Positions 13,193 through 19,959 of a DNA stretch of 30,069 nucleotides are shown here, in pieces. The notes beneath the pieces are model-generated. The model ran no database searches. It saw only the letters and a list, made by a program, of their open reading frames with translations, and was not told the DNA's origin. The first letter of the stretch is position 1. The number at the start of each line of letters is the position of its first letter. The stretch spans positions 1 through 30,069 of IMG/VR virus record IMGVR_UViG_3300010885_022088. The stretch is one strand, 5' to 3'. The stretch is from a virus. Both the position numbers and the translations under genes were made by a program.

Positions 13193-13381
13193 TCACGCCA
13201 CCTTCTTGTTAGGAAGATAGACATAGTAGTATTCGATGAAGCGGGTTTGAATGGGAACTATTTCACCATTGCTCTTCTTGAAATAAGTCAGAGCACCAGC
13301 CTTACGAACAACTTCACCAACAGGGCGGCGACCAATGGTCTTCTTGAACCGCTTGAATGTATACTTTTCACCAATACGCAT
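13193..13381 (-). CDS. small basic protein (62 aa)
   Basis: MRIGEKYTFKRFKKTIGRRPVGEVVRKAG, then FKKSNGEIVPIQTRFIEYYYVYLPNKK. It is strongly basic and looks like a small beta-barrel (SH3-like) nucleic-acid-binding protein, but no family is certain. AAAGGAATACATT precedes the ATG. The striking feature is its leader: a three-hairpin RNA ending in a terminator-like T-run just before the ribosome-binding site (13396-13464), which suggests controlled expression. Confidence 0.8.
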   Translation of the reverse strand: MRIGEKYTFKRFKKTIGRRPVGEVVRKAGALTYFKKSNGEIVPIQTRFIEYYYVYLPNKKVA

Positions 13382-13395
13382 AATGTATTCCTTTC

Positions 13396-13464
13396 AAAAA
13401 AAAAGCGGGGAAGTCCACTTAGGCATCTGCCAATTTACGAAAGACCATTCGTTCCCCGCTCAGT
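13396..13464 (-). ncRNA. structured leader RNA or small RNA with terminator-like end
   Basis: Starting a few bases after the promoter at 13471-13499, the minus-strand transcript has a perfect 9-bp outer stem AGCGGGGAA/TTCCCCGCT (13460-13452 with 13412-13404). It encloses hairpin CGAA-TGGTCT-TTCG and hairpin GGC-AGAT-GCC. Nine T follow directly, then the AAAGGA of the 62-aa gene. It may be a 69-nt small RNA with its own terminator, or an attenuator/riboswitch for the gene behind it. The two loops (TCT and AGA) could pair. I know of no matching RNA family. Confidence 0.65.
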
Positions 13465-13470
13465 GACACC

Positions 13471-13499
13471 TTTATAAAATTATTTGTGATTCGTGTCAA
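13471..13499 (-). promoter_or_regulatory. family promoter (TTGACACGAATCACAAAT)
   Basis: TTGACA (13499-13494), 17 bases, TATAAA (13476-13471); upstream AACTAA-rich flank shared with the 12775 promoter. It drives the leader RNA and the genes 13193-13381 and 12832-13191. Confidence 0.88.
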
Positions 13500-13518
13500 C
13501 AACTAATTTTAATTTTTT

Positions 13519-14124
13519 TTATCCTTCATCCTCATCATAAACTTCATCAGGATAAAGTTCCTTTTCAAGCTCATCAAAGTTCTCAGGCAGGTTTCCAAGT
13601 GGGAAAGAAGCAACCAGCTTCACAGCCTGATATTCTCCATTATCCTTAGAGGTGCCAGTGAAACGTGCACTATCAGGAAGTGGTTCTTTGTTGAAACCTT
13701 GATAGACTTCAAGGACGTTATCGTCCAGATCGATCACGTAGGCATATTCACAGAACAAAGATTCCTTGGCGAAATCAATCTGATCAATCAACATAAGTGG
13801 ACCATCTGAATTCAGAATAACACTCAGAATTTCAGAGCCAGTATCACGACCAATATGACCGAATTCTGACTTCTTAAACTCAGCAGACTGTTTAAAGGTC
13901 ATCCACCCATCACCATTGGTATATGGTGTGTATGCCTCATCAATCTGTTCCTGAGTACCATAGAAGCAGTTATCAACCTTGGCACGGAATGCTTCAAGAT
14001 CGGTTCTATGGAAGAACTTAAGGATGCTATCACCCTGACCAGAGAGATAACCATCCCACTGACCATACTGAGCGACCTTGTACTCATGGTTCTTCTGCAC
14101 TGCGATAAGATGACGTGTACCCAT
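13519..14124 (-). CDS. conserved phage hypothetical, 'MGTRHLI' family
   Basis: 201 residues. The N-terminus MGTRHLIAVQKNHEYKVAQYGQWDGYLSGQG is the hallmark of a protein family found in many phages and some bacteria, with a Q-Y-G-Q-W-D-G-Y motif. The rest is acidic and ends ELEKELYPDEVYDEDEG. The function is unknown; the fold may be Ntn-hydrolase-like given the early conserved residues, which is speculation. It is second in the operon from the promoter at 14529. Confidence 0.88.
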   Translation of the reverse strand: MGTRHLIAVQKNHEYKVAQYGQWDGYLSGQGDSILKFFHRTDLEAFRAKVDNCFYGTQEQIDEAYTPYTNGDGWMTFKQSAEFKKSEFGHIGRDTGSEILSVILNSDGPLMLIDQIDFAKESLFCEYAYVIDLDDNVLEVYQGFNKEPLPDSARFTGTSKDNGEYQAVKLVASFPLGNLPENFDELEKELYPDEVYDEDEG

Positions 14125-14146
14125 AATATAATTCCTTTTGAGTTTC

Positions 14147-14500
14147 TTACTTTTTGACGAACTTAAACTTACGACCTTGCTTCTTCAAGAAGCCGACCAC
14201 TTCATGATTAGCAGTATCGTCAGCAAACGAAGAATTCTTGACCTTGATGACAGTCAGACCTTCATCTTCACTGGCATACTTCCATTCACCGATTGCAGCA
14301 TATTCCAGATCGGAGTTAGCTTCAAAAGCACGATCAGCGGCTGCTTCAACGCTGCCAACCAGACGGTTGTACATTGTAGCATAGCGGTCCTGATTGTAGT
14401 GACGGAAATAAGAATGCTTGTAAGCATAGCCATAGCGGCCAATCTTGGTGCCATCGACAGTCTTAGTTTCCTTGCGGAGTGTGTACTGATAAACGCCCAT
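14147..14500 (-). CDS. hypothetical protein (117 aa)
   Basis: MGVYQYTLRKETKTVDGTKIGRYGYAYKHSY at the start, aromatic and basic, then VGSVEAAADRAFEANSDLEYAAIGEWKYAS and a basic tail KKQGRKFKFVKK. I do not recognise a family. The ATG has AAAGGAAC upstream. It is first in the operon from the promoter at 14529-14557, ahead of the MGTRHLI-family gene. Confidence 0.8.
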   Translation of the reverse strand: MGVYQYTLRKETKTVDGTKIGRYGYAYKHSYFRHYNQDRYATMYNRLVGSVEAAADRAFEANSDLEYAAIGEWKYASEDEGLTVIKVKNSSFADDTANHEVVGFLKKQGRKFKFVKK

Positions 14501-14528
14501 GTGGGGTTCCTTTCGTTTCTATGAAGAG

Positions 14529-14557
14529 AATATAAAACTATTTGTGATTCGTGTCAA
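14529..14557 (-). promoter_or_regulatory. family promoter (TTGACACGAATCACAAAT)
   Basis: TTGACA (14557-14552), 17 bases reading CGAATCACAAATAGTTT, TATATT (14534-14529). The spacer is identical to that of the 15867 promoter. Confidence 0.9.
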
Positions 14558-14564
14558 CAGCTTT

Positions 14565-14879
14565 TTATGCTGCCTCGTACATTTTTTCCCAATTATTTTT
14601 CTCTGCACGATATTCCATTTCCAGTTCCTGTTGAGCTTCAGCGAAAAGCTCCATTGCTTTCTTCATAGGAAAGCGGCGACCATGCTGGATGAACTTGGCA
14701 CGAACTGCATCTTCAAGGTCTTCATCACATTCGCTGCAACGAACATTCCAACCAGCACCCTTGGGACCAGTAGGTTCGAAGCGAATACGGCCAAAGGTGT
14801 AACCTCGGTTCGTTTCAGATACAATCTTGTACTGATGCTTGTACTTACCGTCTTCCTTGATTGCGATAAACTTGATCAT
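14565..14879 (-). CDS. hypothetical protein (104 aa), Cys-pair containing
   Basis: MIKFIAIKEDGKYKHQYKIVSETNRGYTFGRIRFEPTG forms a basic beta-rich N-terminus; one CSEC pair lies near residue 48, then a helical C-terminus. I do not recognise it. Its ribosome-binding site AAAGGAC lies in the 3' arm of an 11-bp inverted repeat whose 5' arm overlaps the upstream promoter, so its translation may depend on which promoter made the message. Confidence 0.8.
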   Translation of the reverse strand: MIKFIAIKEDGKYKHQYKIVSETNRGYTFGRIRFEPTGPKGAGWNVRCSECDEDLEDAVRAKFIQHGRRFPMKKAMELFAEAQQELEMEYRAEKNNWEKMYEAA

Positions 14880-14884
14880 AAAAA

Positions 14885-14938
14885 AGTCCTTTCCGTCTCT
14901 GTTGAATTTCTTCTACATAAGTCGGAAAGGACTGTCAA
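14885..14938 (-). promoter_or_regulatory. promoter spacer/ribosome-site inverted repeat
   Basis: On the minus strand TTGACA (14938-14933) runs into AGTCCTTTCCG (14933-14923). The exact reverse complement CGGAAAGGACT (14895-14885) contains the ribosome-binding site of the 14565-14879 gene and is followed by TTTTTT-ATG. A -10 candidate TAGAAG (14915-14910) lies inside the 27-base loop. Read-through RNA would hide the ribosome site; RNA begun at this promoter would not. Confidence 0.6.
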
Positions 14939-14957
14939 ACATTTTTTTGTTTTTTTT

Positions 14958-15413
14958 TTAGTTCACACGATAACGACGAGGTTGACCATTTAGATCAAAC
15001 GAAAGAACTTCAACATAATCAATATGTTCGAAGTAGCCAGCACCGTTGTTGTGAATGCTGATTTCACGATCAAAATCATCAATGAACTTAATTGTGAAAT
15101 CTTCTGAGTTTTCAGTGATCTTCTTTGCTAGTTCATGTGCTTTTTCAGAGCTAGAAGTGCAATGAATGATATCGATGTTTCCGTTAGAATTACCAAAGCT
15201 ATCACCGCTGCTATAGATCATATAGACAACGTAGGCTGTGGTGGCATCATCAGGAAGAATAAAAACCTCACTGGTATATTCAGCCTTTTCTTTTTCACCA
15301 AGCACACGAACGCCAGTTACTGACGAACTAAAACTAGTTCTCCATTCACCATACTGTTCACCTGAGTGATAATCTTCATTACAATACTGATCATATTCAA
15401 CTGCAACACGCAT
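14958..15413 (-). CDS. hypothetical protein (151 aa)
   Basis: MRVAVEYDQYCNEDYHSGEQYGEWRTSFS at the start, then a core VVYMIYSSGDSFGNSNGNIDIIHCTSSSEKAHELAKKI and a C-terminal HIDYVEVLSFDL. The Y-S-x-G-D-S-F-G segment recurs in phage hypotheticals I have seen but without a known role. GGAG lies 8 bases before the ATG. It is second in the transcript starting at 15867. Confidence 0.8.
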   Translation of the reverse strand: MRVAVEYDQYCNEDYHSGEQYGEWRTSFSSSVTGVRVLGEKEKAEYTSEVFILPDDATTAYVVYMIYSSGDSFGNSNGNIDIIHCTSSSEKAHELAKKITENSEDFTIKFIDDFDREISIHNNGAGYFEHIDYVEVLSFDLNGQPRRYRVN

Positions 15414-15555
15414 AATATATCTCCAAAAAGTTTCTCATTGGTACCCATTCACGCCAAAAAAATATGCCAACTCACAATGGCGTTTGTTCCTTCCGGTGGA
15501 TACCCTTCGTGGCCGCTGAGAATGTCGGCCATTTAAGGTTTGTGGTTGGTAACTT
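15414..15555 (-). other. structured spacer between two accessory genes
   Basis: 141 bases without a convincing gene. On the minus strand it holds GGCCG-N10-CGGCC, GCCA-N8-TGGC, a CATTG/CAATG pair and the palindrome GGTACC, so the transcript could fold. A 27-codon frame (MADILSGHEGYPPEG...) starts at 15534 without a ribosome-binding site. A small RNA, a decayed gene or a leader for 14958-15413 are all possible. Confidence 0.35.
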
Positions 15556-15837
15556 TTAAGCAGCAATACGACGAAGTGTACAAACACCATCATAAGAGCG
15601 AATAGTGCTACGGCTAGTATGCTTTTCAACATACTTCATGCATGTACCGTAAGTGGCTTCATAAGCCTTTATAAACTTAGGTGCATCACAATCTTCTTCA
15701 AGATATAAGGTCTTGCCTCGAACAAAAGAATAGTTGCTGATATCGCTCAGTGGCAGATTGACCTTGCTCAGATCAGCAATCTTAACAGCCAACCAACCAT
15801 GACCACAATCAGAGTGAAAATTAAAAGTCTTTTCCAT
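15556..15837 (-). CDS. conserved small phage protein (93 aa)
   Basis: MEKTFNFHSDCGHGWLAVKIADL: the FHSD-x-GHGWL-V motif is a recurrent signature of small phage and plasmid proteins of unknown function. SYDGVCTLRR near the end fits the same family. AAAAAGGAACACCCT precedes the ATG. It is first behind the promoter at 15867-15895. Confidence 0.85.
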   Translation of the reverse strand: MEKTFNFHSDCGHGWLAVKIADLSKVNLPLSDISNYSFVRGKTLYLEEDCDAPKFIKAYEATYGTCMKYVEKHTSRSTIRSYDGVCTLRRIAA

Positions 15838-15866
15838 AGGGTGTTCCTTTTTCTATTGAGGATCAC

Positions 15867-15895
15867 AATATAAAACTATTTGTGATTCGTGTCAA
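15867..15895 (-). promoter_or_regulatory. family promoter with embedded stop codon
   Basis: TTGACA (15895-15890), 17 bases CGAATCACAAATAGTTT, TATATT (15872-15867). The TGA stop of the kinase gene 15892-16368 lies inside the -35 hexamer. Confidence 0.9.
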
Positions 15896-16368
15896 CAATT
15901 ATTTTCAATAAAATTGATATTCTCGAAACCTTCAGAATATAGGGGTATCTCATAGCTATCCTGCATCTTCTTCAAAACTTCAGCAGGAATGGTCTTGCCG
16001 TCACGGTTTGTCAGGCGGCGGCTCCACTCTTCCTTTTCAGGGGTTTCAAAAACCATAGCATCAAAGGTATAGCCATACTTTTTCAGCTTAGTGATAAACT
16101 GATGGCGGCTCTTCTCAGAAAGATTAGTACGATCAATGATCAAATCATAACCAATTTCAGCATTCATGATCATATGCTTTACCATTACCATATCAGCAAA
16201 GCGAATCGTTTCCTTAAAGATTTCATTATATGTAAAGCCATACCTCGTAGCAAGACTTTCAATAATATTATCAGTCGAGACAACCCATGTCCTTTCAGAC
16301 ATGTTTTCCTGAACCCACGTGGACTTACCAGAGGCAGGAACACCGACAAGAATTGTACACTTAGGCAT
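15892..16368 (-). CDS. polynucleotide-kinase-like P-loop protein
   Basis: 158 residues. Walker A GVPASGKST at residues 9-17, a VVSTDNI segment around 29-35 in the place of the Pnk catalytic Asp, and DRTN at 79-82 followed by SEKSRHQFITKLKKYGY, as in the lid region of T4 polynucleotide kinase. It matches the kinase half of T4 Pnk (about 150 residues) without the C-terminal phosphatase half. Likely role: 5'-phosphorylation of broken RNA ends, working with the RNA ligase 1 in the same operon. A general AAA/zeta-type kinase is the alternative. Confidence 0.8.
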   Translation of the reverse strand: MPKCTILVGVPASGKSTWVQENMSERTWVVSTDNIIESLATRYGFTYNEIFKETIRFADMVMVKHMIMNAEIGYDLIIDRTNLSEKSRHQFITKLKKYGYTFDAMVFETPEKEEWSRRLTNRDGKTIPAEVLKKMQDSYEIPLYSEGFENINFIENNC

Positions 16369-16385
16369 TTCGTTTTTCCTTTAAA

Positions 16386-16622
16386 TTAAACACCATGACC
16401 ATAGTTTGGGTCACTATCTGGAAACGGAGGATATAAAATCTTTGGCTTAAAGGCAGCTATCTCGTGTCGCCTTTTAATATAATCTTTGCATTGATAATAT
16501 GTCCATTTGTTATTGGGGCTACCATAATAATCATCAACAGAGTTGACCCAGAACCCTAAAAATCCTTTATGCTCTACCTTCCACGATCCGTCTAGTTTTT
16601 CTTTAATTCTATACTTCTTCAC
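16386..16622 (-). CDS. small hypothetical protein (78 aa)
   Basis: I place the start at GTG 16622: it follows the previous TAA by one base and has AAGAGG 7 bases upstream. The frame stays open to an ATG at 16661 or beyond, but that would overlap the upstream gene heavily. The protein reads MKKYRIKEKLDGSWKVEHKGFLGFWVNSVDDYY and later YYQCKDYIKRR, then a Pro-rich tail. I do not recognise it, though the K-x-x-GFLGFW-x-V pattern is typical of small phage proteins. Confidence 0.65.
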   Translation of the reverse strand: MKKYRIKEKLDGSWKVEHKGFLGFWVNSVDDYYGSPNNKWTYYQCKDYIKRRHEIAAFKPKILYPPFPDSDPNYGHGV

Positions 16623-16623
16623 T

Positions 16624-16797
16624 TTATGCCTCTTGTCTCTTTCGCATAGAAGACCATACATCCAATGTTGCCTTGTGTCTAGCACGTTCTGATTCTACTT
16701 CACGTCCTAGCGTAGTGACAATTTCAATAAGCTCTTCTTTGGTATAATATGTCAGGGGCTTTCCCATCCAAAGGGCAATCATGGGGTATTCATCCAT
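16624..16797 (-). CDS. small helical hypothetical protein (57 aa)
   Basis: MDEYPMIALWMGKPLTYYTK, then a long helix EELIEIVTTLGREVESERARHKATLD. GGAG lies 9 bases before the ATG and the gene overlaps the RNA ligase 3' end by 8 bases, as expected within this operon. I do not recognise a family; the length and the K-E-E-L-I-E-I helix are reminiscent of small T4-type regulators of unknown role. Confidence 0.7.
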   Translation of the reverse strand: MDEYPMIALWMGKPLTYYTKEELIEIVTTLGREVESERARHKATLDVWSSMRKRQEA

Positions 16798-17917
16798 TAT
16801 AAGTTACTCCCTCAAACCAATGATCACGCAACTCTTCCCACTTGGTAGTACGACCAAGATTATTACGAACAGTTCTACGAACCAATTCTGAAGAACGCTC
16901 ATAAGAATTGTCATCCCAAAGAGCAAACACAATCGCCTTAGAATATGAGTTATATTCTTGTGCACGGTTTAGAGCAAAATATTTACGATCACCCAAATCC
17001 TGTTCAGTATTTGTTGCATCAGAAAGATGAGCAGACCTATCAAGAATACGACTGTTAATCTGAGACTCGAAGTAAGTCAGGCGATCACGATCTTCAGCAG
17101 GAAGGTGCGCCTTGATATCGTCCAACTTATCGTCAAGGATCAACTCAACGATGTTGCGATCCTGTAGAATAGCTTCCTTCGCCTTGTGAATTTGGACATA
17201 CCAATCACACTTCAGCTTGATCATATGGCCATCATCAAAACGAACCACGAAGCCTTCTAGGTCTTCTAGACCACGAACATACTCAATGAATTCCTTCATG
17301 TCAGTCTGTGGATCGAATTCACGAACCAAAGGAACAAGATGATTCCATGCCTTAAAAAAAGCATAATTACCAGTTGTCATATTTCGAACAGCAGTGAGAA
17401 TTAATTGGTCTTCCTGATAATCAAGAACGATACGCTGCTTACGAGAGCACCATTCGAAGATTGGAGTATAACCATAGCTAATAGCTTCTTCAGCTAAAAA
17501 TTGATAATCTGGATTGTTCTTCACAAACTCCTCAACAGGCTTTGCCACGTCAGTAGCGCCCATCTTCGTACCCCAGATCATTTGACCATTCACAATGAAA
17601 GGTGCTATCATTGAACCATCAAGCTTCTCAAGGATAGCGTGAGGACGTGATAGATCGACCACATGATCCTGAGTTTCTTCACGCTCATTCACGTTGAAGA
17701 ACTTTTGGAAGGGACGGCGAATGATATCACCAGAAGCAGTGTCGAAGATGATACCACGACACTCACGGCGAATGGGGCAGTCAAAGGTATCACTCATCAT
17801 CACGTTATAGTTGATGACAGTGTAGCCTTCCTTGACGGCCACAGTGAACTCATCCCTACCTTCAATAGCAGGAAGCACGTCACTAATGTTATTGATGATA
17901 GGGAAATCGTAGTTCAC
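16790..17917 (-). CDS. rnlA: RNA ligase 1 (T4 Rnl1 family)
   Basis: 375 residues, close to T4 Rnl1 (374). The nucleotidyl-transfer motif KLDGS has the AMP-accepting Lys at 98 (T4 Lys99). Further conserved blocks are PIFEW (motif IIIa), LEGFVVRF (motif IV) and MIKLKCDWYVQIHK (motif V). The C-terminal helical part resembles the Rnl1 tRNA-recognising domain. Established role: sealing tRNA cut by host anticodon nucleases after end-healing by Pnk. The kinase-like gene downstream in the same operon and the tRNA array in this window fit such repair. Confidence 0.92.
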   Translation of the reverse strand: MNYDFPIINNISDVLPAIEGRDEFTVAVKEGYTVINYNVMMSDTFDCPIRRECRGIIFDTASGDIIRRPFQKFFNVNEREETQDHVVDLSRPHAILEKLDGSMIAPFIVNGQMIWGTKMGATDVAKPVEEFVKNNPDYQFLAEEAISYGYTPIFEWCSRKQRIVLDYQEDQLILTAVRNMTTGNYAFFKAWNHLVPLVREFDPQTDMKEFIEYVRGLEDLEGFVVRFDDGHMIKLKCDWYVQIHKAKEAILQDRNIVELILDDKLDDIKAHLPAEDRDRLTYFESQINSRILDRSAHLSDATNTEQDLGDRKYFALNRAQEYNSYSKAIVFALWDDNSYERSSELVRRTVRNNLGRTTKWEELRDHWFEGVTYNG

Positions 17918-18090
17918 ATCTTTTCTCCAATTACATCATAATAATGTTCGTCTTCTTCGACACGAACCATCATACCAAGGCCCATCATCTTATTATGATG
18001 TTCCATCATCCTACGCATAGCAATCTCTGGATTCTCACGAATCCAAGACTTGTACATGTGATGTTCAATTCTGATCAAACCTTCAGTCAT
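17914..18090 (-). CDS. small Met/His-rich hypothetical protein (58 aa)
   Basis: Start at ATG 18090, with AAGGAA about 8 bases upstream; the frame is open further but would overlap the preceding gene. MTEGLIRIEHHMYKSWIRENPEIAMRRMMEHHNKMMGLGMMVRVEEDEHYYD. Rich in Met and His, mostly helical. I do not recognise it. Overlaps the RNA ligase start (ATGA). Confidence 0.7.
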   Translation of the reverse strand: MTEGLIRIEHHMYKSWIRENPEIAMRRMMEHHNKMMGLGMMVRVEEDEHYYDVIGEKM

Positions 18091-18100
18091 AATAAATTCC

Positions 18101-18313
18101 TTAGTCCATTGGTACGCCGGGATCAATCGTCAATCCCTTATGGTGGTTATCGGTAACACAGAATGCAGAGATTGCGAATGATTTATTTACAAACTTCTTA
18201 GCCATATTACCAGCAGCCTGTACACACTCTACACGGTTTTTATAGGGAAGCTCCACTTTCTGAATGTATTGACCATCCAGATTGAAGAACCAAAGTATCA
18301 ACCACATCTTCAT
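18101..18313 (-). CDS. small hypothetical protein (70 aa)
   Basis: Start at ATG 18313, one base after the methylase stop, with GGAAAG 7 bases upstream. It begins MKMWLILWFFNLDGQYIQKVELPYKNRVECVQAAGNMAKKF; W-L-I-L-W-F-F is short for a membrane span and more likely a beta strand. ECVQAAGNMAKKF followed by CVTDNHHKG resembles small secreted or periplasmic phage proteins, but I cannot name it. Confidence 0.7.
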   Translation of the reverse strand: MKMWLILWFFNLDGQYIQKVELPYKNRVECVQAAGNMAKKFVNKSFAISAFCVTDNHHKGLTIDPGVPMD

Positions 18314-18314
18314 A

Positions 18315-18839
18315 TTAAATCTTTCCAAAAAATTGCGTTTGCGAGACATTCTTATGCCAGAACAGATACCAGCAGCAATTGTCTTTTCCGACAGACTTGC
18401 TATCTTCTATCCATTTTACCCTTCCGATACTAACAACCCTTATGAGACGTGTCAAGTAGGGTACGGCTTGTTTTGTGTGCATCCAATCAGCATCAAACAA
18501 AAGCCACGTGGGCAACTGGTTGCTGAGATTTTCAATCATAGGATGGAGTATTTTCCTGTCCCATGGTGGATTGGTAATGAAGTAATCATTTTCGCCATGA
18601 TTATACTGCATCGAAGTTGCATCACCAACCCTTTGAATAGGCCATATGGGTTCAACATCGACACCATACGTACACCTGTGCCCATGCGCCTGTAGATGAT
18701 CTATAAGGCGACCATCACCAGCGCAAGGCTCAATGAACCAGCTTTCTGGTTTTAGGTGTGGAAGTAAAGGAAGCACAGCCTTCATGGGTGTAGGGTAGAA
18801 ATCTCTCTCTACCCTATCGAAGTCTGAACGCTTACCCAT
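18315..18839 (-). CDS. small N6-adenine methyltransferase-like protein
   Basis: 174 residues. SAM-binding motif I FIEPCAGDG at 35-43, an acidic turn GVDVEPIW after it, and catalytic motif IV NPPW at 90-93, so the fold and active site of a DNA adenine methylase are visible. There is no target-recognition domain, and the length is short for a Dam-type enzyme. The start YPTPMKAVLPLLPHL is typical of phage methylases of this small type. It may modify phage DNA against restriction, or methylate RNA or protein. TAATG overlap with the upstream gene. Confidence 0.85.
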   Translation of the reverse strand: MGKRSDFDRVERDFYPTPMKAVLPLLPHLKPESWFIEPCAGDGRLIDHLQAHGHRCTYGVDVEPIWPIQRVGDATSMQYNHGENDYFITNPPWDRKILHPMIENLSNQLPTWLLFDADWMHTKQAVPYLTRLIRVVSIGRVKWIEDSKSVGKDNCCWYLFWHKNVSQTQFFGKI

Positions 18840-19180
18840 TAAGCGTTTTCCATCTTTTCAAAACCGAATGAAGCAACCTTGTATGCTTCGCCATCGACAA
18901 TCATCGTATCGCCAACTGACGAAGAGCGATGACCAATGGTACGACCCATGAACTTACGCAGAGGAGCCAGAACCTTGACGTTCTCGTTGAAGTCAGGATT
19001 ATCATAGAGTTGACCGTCCATTGCAAACTCTTCACCCTGCGACCATGAACCATCAAGATTATTGGTCCAACGATAAGCATAATCAAGACCAGCAATGATA
19101 TCAGTACCATTAAAGGTAACAACGGCAACAGCTTCCTGCTTGTTGGTTTCGAAGTCTTTATGAATAACCGTGATTTGCAT
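18839..19180 (-). CDS. hypothetical protein (113 aa)
   Basis: Start at ATG 19180 (AAAAGGAATTCAAA upstream). The frame extends further but crosses the promoter at 19211-19239, so the shorter form is chosen. MQITVIHKDFETNKQEAVAVVTFNGTDIIAGLDYAYRWTNNLDGSWSQG suggests a beta-rich protein; GHRSSSVGDTMIVDGEAYKVASFGF ends it. The last segment recurs in phage hypotheticals annotated only by length. First gene of the operon that runs through the methylase, RNA ligase and kinase. Confidence 0.8.
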   Translation of the reverse strand: MQITVIHKDFETNKQEAVAVVTFNGTDIIAGLDYAYRWTNNLDGSWSQGEEFAMDGQLYDNPDFNENVKVLAPLRKFMGRTIGHRSSSVGDTMIVDGEAYKVASFGFEKMENA

Positions 19181-19210
19181 TTTGAATTCCTTTTCTCTGT
19201 CTGTGAAATG

Positions 19211-19239
19211 ACAATAGTCGATTCGTTGATTCGTGTCAA
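19211..19239 (-). promoter_or_regulatory. family promoter of the RNA-repair operon
   Basis: TTGACA (19239-19234), 17 bases beginning CGAATCAACGAATCG, TATTGT (19216-19211). The CGAATC core occurs twice in the spacer. Confidence 0.8.
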
Positions 19240-19247
19240 CAAACAAT

Positions 19248-19898
19248 TTAATAATTATTTTTTACCTGACGTGCAGTTTCCATGCGCTTGAACATGATGT
19301 GCCAATCTTTGAATTCCTTCACCGACTTGATGGTAGGAACGGTCATCTTAAGACCAGCATCCTTGAAGTGCTTATTGAGAAGTTCACCCTGCTCCTTGCC
19401 CATGAACTTGGTGACAAAGGCAACGAGGCACTTACGGAATGTTGAGTCGTGATGACGATGGCCATTGGTGTGCGCCAGTTCATGAAGCAGGATGTATGCG
19501 TTCATCCCGTTACGACTAAGGGTGATACGATTGCTATAAGCCATCCCGCTGTAGCGAGTCATCTTGTTAGAATATTCGATGCGGGGTGAAGTGCTGCTGA
19601 CACGATTGGTCTTATGCTTTTCCCACACCTTCGAAGCAAACACCTTGTCAGCAAACTTCTGAGCTTCCTCTACAGTGGTGAACCATACACCACGACCATG
19701 AGTTGCCATGAACTTGTTTTCGGCGTTATAGGTCTTCTGGCGGGTGCTATCACGAAGCGTATTACGGCCCATCTTCAGGACCATATTCTTTTCCTTCGCC
19801 TTTGCAACATACTCAGCATAAAGGTTAGCAACCCGAAGAGACACTTCGTTCTCGTTGGCAATTTCATGAATTTGATTGATGCTAAGATAAATCGACAT
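19248..19898 (-). CDS. putative zinc metalloprotease (HExxH)
   Basis: 216 residues. Zinc-binding HELAH at 139-143, followed by TNGHRHHD with several candidate third ligands. The block ILLHELAHTNGHRHHDSTFRK resembles the SprT/putative-metallohydrolase group found in phages and actinobacteria, where a K near the end completes the motif. N-terminal helices and a basic middle region (KMGRNTLRDSTRQKTYNAENKF) precede it. There is no signal peptide, so it acts in the cytoplasm; the substrate is unknown. It is a one-gene unit with a consensus promoter (19928). Confidence 0.82.
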   Translation of the reverse strand: MSIYLSINQIHEIANENEVSLRVANLYAEYVAKAKEKNMVLKMGRNTLRDSTRQKTYNAENKFMATHGRGVWFTTVEEAQKFADKVFASKVWEKHKTNRVSSTSPRIEYSNKMTRYSGMAYSNRITLSRNGMNAYILLHELAHTNGHRHHDSTFRKCLVAFVTKFMGKEQGELLNKHFKDAGLKMTVPTIKSVKEFKDWHIMFKRMETARQVKNNY

Positions 19899-19927
19899 AA
19901 TGTATATCCTTCCGTCTTGATGAAGTG

Positions 19928-19956
19928 ATTATATAATCATTTGTGATTCGTGTCAA
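19928..19956 (-). promoter_or_regulatory. family promoter with consensus -35 and -10
   Basis: TTGACA (19956-19951), 17 bases CGAATCACAAATGATTA, TATAAT (19933-19928). Best match of the family to consensus; drives the metalloprotease gene. Confidence 0.92.
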
Positions 19957-19959
19957 CAT

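Noticed and set aside
15435-15632. Minus-strand 65-codon frame starting with a membrane-like segment
   Set aside because: It overlaps the end of the FHSD-family gene in another frame, has no ribosome-binding site, and its second half is low-complexity Arg/Gly reading through the structured spacer.
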